Positions 1 through 5,307 of a stretch of DNA of 5,307 nucleotides are shown in pieces. The notes beneath the pieces are model-generated. The model ran no database searches. It was not told where the DNA came from and saw nothing but the letters and a program-made list of their open reading frames with translations. A program made the translations under genes and the position numbers. Source of the stretch: an uncultured Dialister sp. (GTDB lineage: Bacteria > Bacillota > Negativicutes > Veillonellales > Dialisteraceae); NCBI RefSeq assembly GCF_900541605.1, contig NZ_UQKJ01000123.1:1-5307 (forward strand), in the 5' to 3' direction. Position 1 is the first letter of the stretch, and each line of letters begins with the position of its first letter.

Positions 1-170
1 CTGCCCACAGGGCTGAGGTTAGCTGATGGAAATTGAAGAAAGCGCCGCAGGCTGTAGAGCTTTCCTAGAAGCTAGAGGCTAGTTGCTAGAAGCCCCGCAC
101 GAATGACTCTATCCATCAGCACCTCTTCAACACCTCGACAAACCGCAATCGGCTCTATTCTTTCCTGATA
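1..170. other. Non-coding intergenic stretch downstream of nrdJ
   Basis: No open frame here has a start codon with a ribosome binding site. The stretch contains a possible hairpin (GAAAGC at 38-43 with GCTTTC at 59-64), an array of four 7-bp units at 65-92, and a 9-bp inverted repeat (GCTGATGGA at 22-30 with TCCATCAGC at 112-120) that encloses both. It lies beyond the nrdJ terminator, so it is probably not part of that message. The nested layout suggests a repetitive intergenic element rather than a gene, which is an inference from structure alone. Confidence 0.6.
65..92. repeat. Tandem 7-bp repeat, four units of CTAGNNG
   Basis: Four consecutive heptamers read CTAGAAG, CTAGAGG, CTAGTTG and CTAGAAG without interruption. 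CTAG and the final G are constant, while positions 5 and 6 vary (AA, AG, TT, AA). CTAG is an uncommon tetranucleotide in many bacterial genomes, so four in 28 bp is unlikely to be chance. The array sits in non-coding DNA between a small hairpin and the nrdJ terminator. It could be a length-variable intergenic repeat; no function can be read from it. Confidence 0.8.
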
Positions 171-209
171 AAAAAGTACAGGAATCCATTCATGGTTCCT
201 GTACTTTTT
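170..209 (-). terminator. Intrinsic terminator of nrdJ
   Basis: A perfect 14-bp stem pairs AAAAAGTACAGGAA (171-184) with TTCCTGTACTTTTT (196-209) around an 11-nt loop that can add three more pairs. On the minus strand the hairpin ends in a run of six U, followed by AUC. It begins 5 nt after the nrdJ stop codon. The A/T ends are symmetric, so it could also stop transcription arriving from the other side. Confidence 0.92.
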
Positions 210-214
210 ATTGC

Positions 215-2095
215 TTACAATCCGCAGGCGGACCAGCCGCATTCTTCGCAGGTGGTGCAGTGGCCTTCCACGTGGAGGTGGTGGGAATGGCACTTCGGGC
301 ATTCCGGTACCGCCGCCCTTTCTTCCCGTGCCGGTTCTGCTTCTTTCTCCGGCTCCGTCTTCTTTGCAGTATCTACGCCAAGGATATTGCCCCGGCGGCA
401 GCCATCCCGGAATACGGTGATGCCCTTGCATCCCTTTTCCCAGGCCTCCATATAGATGTGGTAGATATCCTCCACCGTGGCCTCATTCTTCAGGTTCACG
501 GTGCTGGAAATGGAATTGTCCACATACTTCTGCATGGCCGCCTGCATGTCCACCCGATTCATGAAGGGGATGTCATGGCTCTCCACGACCCAGGGGAACC
601 GCTCCCGGATTTCTTCATCCGTCAGGGTGAGGGGCAGGTGATGGTATTCCAGGAGGTCCTTCACGCTGTGGGCGAAGACCCGGAAATGGCCGTGCACCGT
701 TTCCATTTTATGGGTGGTGCGTTCATAGGAAATCTTGTACAGCGGTTCACAGCCGCCGGAGAAGCTGCCCATGAGGAGGGAAATGGTGCCTGTCGGCGCC
801 ACCGCCAGGAGGGTTCCGTTCCGAAGGCCGTTTTCATGAATTTCTTCATAGAGGACGGGATCCAGGTCCTTTACCAGGTCCATGATGGGAGACTTCTTCG
901 TGGCCTCCCAGCGATAGTGGCCGAAGGTGCCCTTTGTTTTGGCCCAGTCGCAGGAGGAGCGGAGGGCGGTGAGGAGCATGACTTTCATCACATGGGCCAT
1001 GAAGTCATTGGCCTCCGGGCTGCCATAGGTGAGTTTCATGGCCACCAGGGCATCTGCCACGCCGAAGAGACCGAGGCCCAGGGAGCGCCAGTCGTCAATG
1101 CATTTTCTGTTCTCGTCCAGGGGCTGGGTATCATAGCCGTAGTCCACGATTTCGTCCAGCGCCGTAATACCGTCGTACACCACCTGTTTGAACCGTTCCT
1201 CATTGAACAGGGGATGGCTGCTGAACTTATCATCAATCATTTCGTAAAGGTTCACACTGCCCAGGTTGCAGGCGTTGTAGGCGTTGCCCCCGAATTCACC
1301 GCAGGGATTGGTGATTTCGATTTTATATTCATCGTATCCCGCCAGGAGATGGCGGTTATTGAGCCGGTCCACGAACAGGGCCCCCGGGTCGCCCCAGTCC
1401 CACTGGGTCTCGCAGAATTCACGGAAAAATTCCCGGGCCCGGATGGTTTTCCTGATTTCTTCTCCCGTGGCTTTCACGGTGAAATGGAGGGTGTACTCCC
1501 GGTCGTCCCGGACGGCTTCCATGAATTCATCGGTGAAGAGGATGGAAATATTCATGGAAGACAGCTTTTCCTCGTTCTGCTTGATGTGGAGAAATTCATA
1601 AATGTCCGGATGATCGCAGTTCAGCCCCACCATCATGGCGCCCCGGCGGCCATTCTGGCTGATCACTTCGCCGGTGACATTGAAAATCTTCAGGAAAGAA
1701 ACGGCGCCCGTAGAGGTGCGGGCCACATTTCTCACCACGCTTCCCTTTGGGCGGAGGTTGGAAATATTGATGCCGATGCCGCCGCCATAAGAAAAGATAC
1801 GGGCGATTTCGTAGTTCGCATGGAAAATGGATTCCAGGTCATCCTCCGGAGACGGAAGGATGTAGCAGTTCGACAGGGACACCCGGAATTTTCCCTTTGC
1901 CCCCGCCGCATAGAGGGTCCTTCCCGCAGGACAGAAGGATGTATCTTCCAGGTACCGCCGTACCCGTTTTCCCAAATCCGGATCGAATATACCGCTGACC
2001 CGGTCCATAAATTCCTCGGCCCTTGTTTCGCCGGGATGATAGTATTTTTCTTTCAGTATTCCCTGACTGATGGGATTATCGTACCAGTGTTTCAT
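215..2095 (-). CDS. nrdJ: Adenosylcobalamin-dependent (class II) ribonucleotide reductase
   Basis: This cytoplasmic enzyme reduces ribonucleotides (diphosphates in its usual subgroup) to deoxyribonucleotides, with a thiyl radical generated from adenosylcobalamin. The protein has 626 residues. Visible motifs, in order: Cys-77 in NCYILP, the first redox cysteine of the active site; a glycine-rich GGGIG at 104-108; NGRRGAMM at 148-155; NPCGE at 263-267, with the radical Cys-265 and Glu-267; Cys-276 in ACNLGS, the partner redox cysteine; and the phosphate-binding PTGTIS at 434-439. The tail is cysteine-rich (Cys-599, 602, 613, 616, 619, 624), fitting a metal site plus a thiol pair that re-reduces the active site. 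No N-terminal ATP cone precedes the catalytic domain, so the overall activity switch seems to be absent. The ATG at 2095 is chosen because GAGG lies 8 nt upstream; the frame stays open to 2173, but that extension covers the promoter and operator. It appears monocistronic and NrdR-regulated. Confidence 0.97.
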   Translation of the reverse strand: MKHWYDNPISQGILKEKYYHPGETRAEEFMDRVSGIFDPDLGKRVRRYLEDTSFCPAGRTLYAAGAKGKFRVSLSNCYILPSPEDDLESIFHANYEIARIFSYGGGIGINISNLRPKGSVVRNVARTSTGAVSFLKIFNVTGEVISQNGRRGAMMVGLNCDHPDIYEFLHIKQNEEKLSSMNISILFTDEFMEAVRDDREYTLHFTVKATGEEIRKTIRAREFFREFCETQWDWGDPGALFVDRLNNRHLLAGYDEYKIEITNPCGEFGGNAYNACNLGSVNLYEMIDDKFSSHPLFNEERFKQVVYDGITALDEIVDYGYDTQPLDENRKCIDDWRSLGLGLFGVADALVAMKLTYGSPEANDFMAHVMKVMLLTALRSSCDWAKTKGTFGHYRWEATKKSPIMDLVKDLDPVLYEEIHENGLRNGTLLAVAPTGTISLLMGSFSGGCEPLYKISYERTTHKMETVHGHFRVFAHSVKDLLEYHHLPLTLTDEEIRERFPWVVESHDIPFMNRVDMQAAMQKYVDNSISSTVNLKNEATVEDIYHIYMEAWEKGCKGITVFRDGCRRGNILGVDTAKKTEPEKEAEPAREERAAVPECPKCHSHHLHVEGHCTTCEECGWSACGL

Positions 2096-2103
2096 ATGGA
2101 ATG

Positions 2104-2107
2104 CCTC
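2104..2107 (-). promoter_or_regulatory. Ribosome binding site of nrdJ
   Basis: GAGG on the minus strand lies 8 nt before the ATG at 2095. This decides the start: an in-frame GTG 21 nt further upstream has no comparable site, and the more distant starts lie inside the promoter. Confidence 0.75.
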
Positions 2108-2137
2108 ATTTCTCACGAGATTTTTGTTGCTTCCTAT

Positions 2138-2166
2138 ATGGTAGCAGATACAATATGTTGGGTCAA
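2138..2166 (-). promoter_or_regulatory. Candidate promoter of nrdJ
   Basis: On the minus strand TTGACC (2161-2166, five of six matches to the -35 consensus) is followed, after a 17-bp spacer, by TACCAT (2138-2143, four of six matches to the -10 consensus). A TG one base before the -10 makes it an extended -10 element. Transcription would start near 2131, giving a leader of about 36 nt. One NrdR-type box fills part of the spacer and another lies upstream of the -35, a good position for repression. The nearby ATGACA is a weaker alternative -35. Confidence 0.6.
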
Positions 2167-2195
2167 ATAACATATTGTCATACTACATATTGTGT
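2148..2195 (-). promoter_or_regulatory. Tandem NrdR-type operator boxes upstream of nrdJ
   Basis: Two 16-bp sites with cores CAATATGTTG (2151-2160) and CTACATATTG (2183-2192) each match the published NrdR-box core CwAtATaTwG at nine of ten positions. Their centres are 32 bp apart, leaving a 16-bp linker, which is the three-helical-turn spacing known for paired NrdR boxes. NrdR is a zinc-finger and ATP-cone repressor that senses ATP and dATP and controls ribonucleotide reductase genes of all classes. Its own gene is not in this window. The boxes overlap the proposed promoter, which fits repression when dATP is plentiful. Confidence 0.82.
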
Positions 2196-2203
2196 TTATC
2201 ATA

Positions 2204-2217
2204 AAATATCGATATTT
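2204..2217. repeat. 14-bp perfect palindrome upstream of the NrdR boxes
   Basis: AAATATCGATATTT is self-complementary over its whole length and can be extended by CAT/ATG with one unpaired base. Its centre is 23 bp upstream of the distal NrdR-type box. It could bind a second dimeric regulator or just be AT-rich upstream promoter DNA. The palindrome is certain; the role is not known. Confidence 0.5.
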
Positions 2218-2223
2218 ATGTCA

Positions 2224-2357
2224 GGTGGCCGGGCGCCATGCGAACGGATGGAGCCTTGCGCCTTTATCTTTAGCATGCAGCCACCACCGGGCCAGCGCAG
2301 CGGCGCCCGACCCACCACCTTCAGCTCCATTCACCAGTCTGGCCATATCCCTCTGAC
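2224..2357. repeat. Structured intergenic element, copy A
   Basis: A GC-rich stem pairs GGTGG plus CGGGCGCC (2224-2228, 2230-2237) with GGCGCCCG plus CCACC (2302-2309, 2312-2316): 13 pairs with a small internal loop, enclosing 64 nt. The right part of the element, 2310-2333, matches 5175-5198 at 21 of 24 positions, and all three differences are C/T transitions. A short matching tail follows (GGCCA then CCCTCTGAC, 2341-2357). The element lies between the gyrA terminator and the nrdJ promoter and has no credible open frame. It may be a dispersed repeat or a small structured RNA; the strand cannot be decided from one window. Confidence 0.55.
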
Positions 2358-2361
2358 AGCC

Positions 2362-2395
2362 AAAAAGCCGTGAAAGACTTTTGTCCTTCACGGCT
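2362..2395 (-). terminator. Intrinsic terminator of gyrA
   Basis: A 9-bp stem pairs AGCCGTGAA (2366-2374) with TTCACGGCT (2387-2395). After one A/C mismatch it continues as GAC/GTC around a TTTT loop (AAAA in the message). On the minus strand the stem is followed by five U residues. It starts about 20 nt after the gyrA stop codon, which separates gyrA from nrdJ transcription. Confidence 0.92.
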
Positions 2396-2415
2396 CCTGC
2401 ACTTACTCTATTTCT

Positions 2416-4887
2416 TTACTTCTTTTCTTCTTCCTCTTCTTCGTCACCGGAGAGTACATCGATGGAAGCAATGCGGTCCCCATCTTCCAGTCTCTGGAGG
2501 ATGACGCCCTGGCCGGCCTTGGCTTTCTTGCTAGTAATCTGGCTGGCCTTTGTCTTGATGGTGATGCCCTGTTCCGACACGCCCACCAGTTCGTCATTGT
2601 CGTCGGCTGCCACGAGGGCTACCACTTCGAAACCCTTCTTGAAATTCCGGACACCCATGCCGTTCCGGCCCTGGATGCGGTAGGCACTGGCTTTATTCCT
2701 CTTGGCGTTACCGTCGGCGGAAATGGTGAAGATATCCTTGTCCGCTGCAATGACAGCGCCCACCACTTCATCTTCTTCGCCGTTCACTTCGCCCAGGCGG
2801 ATGCCATGGACGCCGGCAGCTGCACGGCTCAGGGCCCGGACTTCTTCATCGTTGATGGAGAACCGGATGGCCATGCCGAAGCGGGTACCCAGGATCACGT
2901 CTTCGTCTCCCTTGACCCGGAGTACTGTCACCAGTTCATCGCCTTCATTGAGGCGGATGGCGATGAGGCCATTCTTATTGATGTTCTTGTACTCGGAAAT
3001 GGCGGTTTTCTTCACGAAGCCCTTCTTCGTCACCATGAGGAGGTACTTCGTATCTTCTCCGGCTGCGTCGATATCGAGGAGCTCCGTCACCCGTTCACCC
3101 GGCTGCAGGCTGGGGATGTAATTGATGAGGGCGCTGCCCCTTGCGGTGCGGCCAGATTTCGGCAGGTCAATGGCGGTCTTCATGTAGACCTTGCCCTTAT
3201 TGGTGAAGAAGAGAATCCGGTTGTGGGTGGAGGTATTCAGAATCTTCCACACGTAGTCTTCATCTTTCATCTTCATGCCGGACACGCCGCGGCCGCCTTT
3301 TCTCTGTACCCGGATGTCGCTGGAATCCATGCGCTTGATGTAGTTCTGCTTTGTCAGGGTCACGGTCATCGGTTCATCGGGCACGAGATCGGTGATGGTG
3401 AAATCTTCCTGGGCTTCTGCGATTTCCGTTCTCCGGTCATCGCCGAAGTTCTTCTTTTCGTCCTGCAGTTCTTCCTTCACCACGTTCATGATCTTATCCC
3501 GGCTGGAGAGAAGGTCTTCCAGGTAAGCAATGGTTTCTTTCACGTCCTTGTAATCCGCCTCCAGTTTATCCCGTTCCAGTCCGGTGAGACGGCGCAGGCG
3601 CATATCGAGGATGGCCATGGACTGCTTGTCGGAGAGATCAAACTTCGCCATGAGGGCATTCTTGGCGATTTCATCGGTCCTGGATTCACGGATGGTCCTG
3701 ATGACTTCATCGATGTGATCCAGGGCAATGAGCAGGCCTTTCAGGATATGGGCCTTTGCCTTTGCCTTGTCCAATTCGAACCGGCTTCTCCGGGTGATGA
3801 CTTCTTCCTGGTGTTTCAGGTAGTAGTAAAGGATCTGCTTCAGATTCAGAATCCGCGGATGTCCATCTACCAGGGCCAGCATGATGGCGCCGAAGTTAAT
3901 CTGCATCTGGGTATGTTTGAAGAGATTATTCAGCATGATTTCCGGACTCACGTCAGCCCGGAGTTCGATGGCGATACGCATGCCGGTGCGGTCCGATTCA
4001 TCCCGGAGCATGGTGATGCCATCCAGCACTTTCTGCCGCTGCAGGTCTGCAATGATGGAAATAAGGCGGGCCTTGTTCACCTGGTACGGAATTTCCGTGA
4101 CCACGATACGGTGCTTGCCCTTCGCCATGTCTTCGATTTTCGTCTTCGCCCGGACCGTAATGGAGCCCCGGCCGGTGCGGTAGGTATCTTCGATGCCCTT
4201 GCGGCCCATGATGATGCCGGCCGTCGGGAAATCGGGGCCCTTGATGTACTTCATGAGACCGTCGATGGTGATATCGGGGTCATCAATCATGGCGCAGAGG
4301 CCATCCACCACTTCCGACAGGTTGTGGGGAGGAATATTGGTGGCCATGCCTACGGCGATACCGTAGGAACCGTTCACGAGAAGGTTCGGGATACGGGACG
4401 GCAGCACCACCGGTTCCTGGAGGGAACCATCGTAGTTCGGCATGAAATCAACGGTGTTCTTGTCGATGTCCCGGAGCATTTCCACCGTAATCTTTGCCAT
4501 ACGCATTTCCGTATAACGCATGGCGGCCGGGGAGTCCCCGTCCACAGAGCCAAAGTTTCCATGGCCATCTACCAGGGGATAGCGGGTAGAGAAATCCTGG
4601 GCCATACGGACCGCGGATTCATAGACCGCTGAATCGCCGTGGGGATGAAATTTACCGAGTACATCGCCCACGATACGGGCCGATTTCTTATAGGGTTTCC
4701 CCGGCAGCATACCGGCTTCGCTCATGGCGTAGAGGATACGGCGGTGAACCGGCTTCAGGCCATCCCGCACATCCGGCAGCGCACGGGTCACAATGACGGA
4801 CATGGCATAATCGATGTAGGAATTCTTCATCTGTCCCTCCAGAGGGGTATTGATGATTTTTCCTTCCTTCCATTCTATGGAATCCAT
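2416..4887 (-). CDS. gyrA: DNA gyrase subunit A
   Basis: GyrA is the DNA breakage and rejoining subunit of the GyrA2GyrB2 type II topoisomerase, which introduces negative supercoils using ATP hydrolysed by GyrB. The protein has 823 residues, close to the 821 of Bacillus subtilis. Tyr-125 in AMRYTE is the catalytic tyrosine that bonds to DNA. The quinolone-resistance region (HPHGDSAVYE, 81-90) carries Ser-86 and Glu-90, the usual susceptible-type residues. Tower and coiled-coil segments follow to about residue 490. The C-terminal beta-pinwheel runs from about 505 to 810 and begins with the GyrA box QRKGGRG (528-534), which separates gyrase from topoisomerase IV ParC. The last ten residues are mostly Glu and Lys, an acidic tail that in some species tunes supercoiling. 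The ATG at 4887 is chosen because AAAGGAG lies 5 nt upstream; the frame continues to a TTG at 4920 with no such support. No gyrB is adjacent in the window. Confidence 0.99.
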   Translation of the reverse strand: MDSIEWKEGKIINTPLEGQMKNSYIDYAMSVIVTRALPDVRDGLKPVHRRILYAMSEAGMLPGKPYKKSARIVGDVLGKFHPHGDSAVYESAVRMAQDFSTRYPLVDGHGNFGSVDGDSPAAMRYTEMRMAKITVEMLRDIDKNTVDFMPNYDGSLQEPVVLPSRIPNLLVNGSYGIAVGMATNIPPHNLSEVVDGLCAMIDDPDITIDGLMKYIKGPDFPTAGIIMGRKGIEDTYRTGRGSITVRAKTKIEDMAKGKHRIVVTEIPYQVNKARLISIIADLQRQKVLDGITMLRDESDRTGMRIAIELRADVSPEIMLNNLFKHTQMQINFGAIMLALVDGHPRILNLKQILYYYLKHQEEVITRRSRFELDKAKAKAHILKGLLIALDHIDEVIRTIRESRTDEIAKNALMAKFDLSDKQSMAILDMRLRRLTGLERDKLEADYKDVKETIAYLEDLLSSRDKIMNVVKEELQDEKKNFGDDRRTEIAEAQEDFTITDLVPDEPMTVTLTKQNYIKRMDSSDIRVQRKGGRGVSGMKMKDEDYVWKILNTSTHNRILFFTNKGKVYMKTAIDLPKSGRTARGSALINYIPSLQPGERVTELLDIDAAGEDTKYLLMVTKKGFVKKTAISEYKNINKNGLIAIRLNEGDELVTVLRVKGDEDVILGTRFGMAIRFSINDEEVRALSRAAAGVHGIRLGEVNGEEDEVVGAVIAADKDIFTISADGNAKRNKASAYRIQGRNGMGVRNFKKGFEVVALVAADDNDELVGVSEQGITIKTKASQITSKKAKAGQGVILQRLEDGDRIASIDVLSGDEEEEEEKK

Positions 4888-4892
4888 ACTTG

Positions 4893-4899
4893 CTCCTTT
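4893..4899 (-). promoter_or_regulatory. Ribosome binding site of gyrA
   Basis: AAAGGAG on the minus strand is a strong Shine-Dalgarno match 5 nt before the ATG at 4887. It fixes the start codon and excludes the TTG 33 nt upstream. A UUCG-capped hairpin ends three nucleotides before it. Confidence 0.88.
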
Positions 4900-4902
4900 G
4901 CA

Positions 4903-4916
4903 GCCTCCGAAGAGGC
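4903..4916 (-). promoter_or_regulatory. UUCG tetraloop hairpin in the gyrA leader
   Basis: On the minus strand GCCTC, TTCG and GAGGC form a perfect 5-bp stem with a C(UUCG)G tetraloop, a cap known for unusual RNA stability. It sits three nucleotides before the gyrA ribosome binding site, and its 3' arm contains a GGAGG-like sequence. It may keep the ribosome binding site exposed or protect the message; the role is inferred. Confidence 0.65.
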
Positions 4917-4918
4917 AC

Positions 4919-4943
4919 AAAAATAAGGGCCGCAGGAAGCCCT
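4919..4943 (-). terminator. Terminator-like hairpin in the gyrA leader
   Basis: On the minus strand AGGGC (4939-4943) pairs with GCCCT (4926-4930) around an 8-nt loop, followed by TATTTTT. This has the form of a short intrinsic terminator and lies downstream of the gyrA promoter but upstream of its start codon. It could be a leaky attenuator or stop leftover upstream transcription. The stem has only 5 bp, so efficiency would be low. Confidence 0.4.
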
Positions 4944-4975
4944 GTGTCCTTTCAGAACCGGCTATTACATGTCAT

Positions 4976-4984
4976 ATTATACCA
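4976..4984 (-). promoter_or_regulatory. Extended -10 promoter of gyrA
   Basis: On the minus strand TGGTATAAT is a perfect extended -10 element (TGn followed by TATAAT). No good -35 lies 16 to 18 bp upstream; the best candidate is around TGGCTT, which is weak. Transcription would start near 4969, giving an 82-nt leader. Reliance on the -10 region is notable because gyrase promoters in several bacteria respond to DNA relaxation, but that property cannot be read here. Confidence 0.78.
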
Positions 4985-5008
4985 CACAAAGGGCGCTAAA
5001 GCCATTTT

Positions 5009-5083
5009 AAGGCGTTTATGGACATTTTTGAAAAATAAATAAACAGTTGTGAATATATGTTTAACCTGTTAAAAGGCGTTTAT
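5009..5083. repeat. 11-bp direct repeat upstream of the gyrA promoter
   Basis: AAGGCGTTTAT occurs exactly at 5009-5019 and 5073-5083, 64 bp apart (about six helical turns). The nearer copy is centred about 45 bp upstream of the predicted gyrA start. A perfect palindrome, TTTAAC-CT-GTTAAA (5060-5073), touches the distal copy, and GGCGT/ACGCC (5075-5079, 5088-5092) can pair there. This could be a paired operator or remnants of a repeat. Confidence 0.5.
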
Positions 5084-5097
5084 ATGCACGCCATAGT

Positions 5098-5232
5098 AAG
5101 ACCAACGGACCGGAACCGGGTGGCTACCCACGGGCCATCGTGTACGGTTTTATAAAGGTTGCAGATTGGTCTTCACCCACCACCTTTAGCCCCACTCATT
5201 CGATTGAGTATAAGCCCGGTCAGCCCCCTGAC
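5098..5232. repeat. Structured intergenic element, copy B
   Basis: AAGACCAA (5098-5105) pairs perfectly with TTGGTCTT (5166-5173), enclosing 60 nt. Immediately after the stem, 5175-5198 matches copy A (2310-2333) at 21 of 24 positions, followed by ACTCA/TGAGT (5194-5198, 5205-5209) and GTCAG-CCCC-CTGAC (5219-5232) hairpins. The layout is as in copy A: an enclosing stem, then the conserved block, then the GG(C/T)CA...CTGAC tail. The enclosing stem shares no obvious sequence with that of copy A. No open reading frame is evident. Function is unknown. Confidence 0.55.
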
Positions 5233-5254
5233 TCCTTTACGTACGGGTAAATTT

Positions 5255-5307
5255 AAGGAAGCGCTGATTAATTCGCAGAGTCAGATTTCATAAGGATTTT
5301 TATGCAC
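5255..5307 (+). other. Possible mobile-element end with a gene start at the window edge
   Basis: After the structured element the sequence changes to AAGGAAGCGCTGATTAATTC, which resembles in general style the terminal inverted repeats of IS5-like insertion sequences. About 35 nt later AAGGA (5292-5296) precedes an ATG at 5302-5304 by 5 nt, and the window ends after codon 2 (His). This fits the short leader of a transposase gene, but one end and two codons prove nothing. An ordinary gene starting here, or no gene, is also possible. Confidence 0.25.

Noticed and set aside
72..214. An open frame on the minus strand running from inside nrdJ through the terminator into the CTAG array
   Set aside because: It has no start codon with a ribosome binding site in the intergenic part and would have to be translated across a strong terminator hairpin. 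The peptide end merely translates the tandem repeat.
260..2170. A 636-codon open frame on the plus strand opposite nrdJ
   Set aside because: It runs exactly codon-against-codon with nrdJ, so it is open only because nrdJ avoids TTA, CTA and TCA codons. The translation shows no recognisable domain, whereas the minus strand has all reductase motifs.
2096..2173. N-terminal extension of NrdJ by 26 residues
   Set aside because: The extension covers the promoter -35 and -10 and a NrdR box, lacks a ribosome binding site, and does not look like a conserved reductase N-terminus.
2096..2220. A cobalamin riboswitch before this B12-dependent enzyme
   Set aside because: The predicted leader is only about 36 nt, far too short for that aptamer, and no B12-box-like core is visible on the minus strand.
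2806..4632. A 608-codon open frame on the plus strand opposite gyrA
   Set aside because: It has the same codon-against-codon register relative to gyrA and the same cause. The product is rich in His, Gly and Asp with no family resemblance.
4643..4672. Quinolone-resistance mutation in GyrA
   Set aside because: Residues 86 (Ser) and 90 (Glu) are the ordinary ones for this protein class, so nothing in the sequence points to resistance.
5118..5136. T-box antiterminator-like GGGTGG...ACC on the plus strand
   Set aside because: The bases following GGGTGG do not fit the conserved T-box motif, and no terminator or aminoacyl-tRNA synthetase or amino-acid gene follows.

Overview
The window holds two complete, convincingly identified housekeeping genes, both on the minus strand: gyrA (DNA gyrase subunit A, 2416-4887) and, further along in the same direction, nrdJ (adenosylcobalamin-dependent class II ribonucleotide reductase, 215-2095). 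They do not appear to form an operon. Each has a recognisable promoter upstream and an intrinsic terminator directly after its stop codon. The two gene products are linked only loosely: gyrase keeps the chromosome negatively supercoiled for replication, and the reductase supplies deoxyribonucleotides for it.

The organism is most likely an anaerobic or microaerophilic Firmicute-like bacterium. An 823-residue GyrA of Gram-positive style (Ser-86 and Glu-90 in the quinolone pocket, short acidic tail) and a class II reductase without ATP cone fit the Negativicutes. From general impression I would guess a relative of Dialister, but I could not run a search and hold this loosely.

Layout from left to right. 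1-170 is non-coding: a small hairpin, then four tandem copies of a 7-bp unit built on CTAG. 171-209 is the nrdJ terminator and 215-2095 is nrdJ. 2096-2220 holds the nrdJ leader, a promoter candidate and a pair of NrdR-type boxes placed exactly 32 bp apart, with a third half-matching box and a 14-bp palindrome. 2224-2357 is a GC-rich structured intergenic element. 2362-2395 is the gyrA terminator and 2416-4887 is gyrA. 4888-4981 holds the gyrA leader with two hairpins and an extended -10 promoter. 4982-5097 is AT-rich DNA with an 11-bp direct repeat and a palindrome. 5098-5232 is a second, diverged copy of the structured element. 5255-5307 looks like the edge of a mobile element or of another gene, with a ribosome binding site and ATG in the last bases.

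The genes themselves are ordinary. The interest lies in the spaces between them: a well-formed NrdR operator on a B12-dependent reductase, a gyrA leader with tandem hairpins, and a repeated structured element that brackets gyrA and keeps its stem-loop layout while the stem sequence changes completely.
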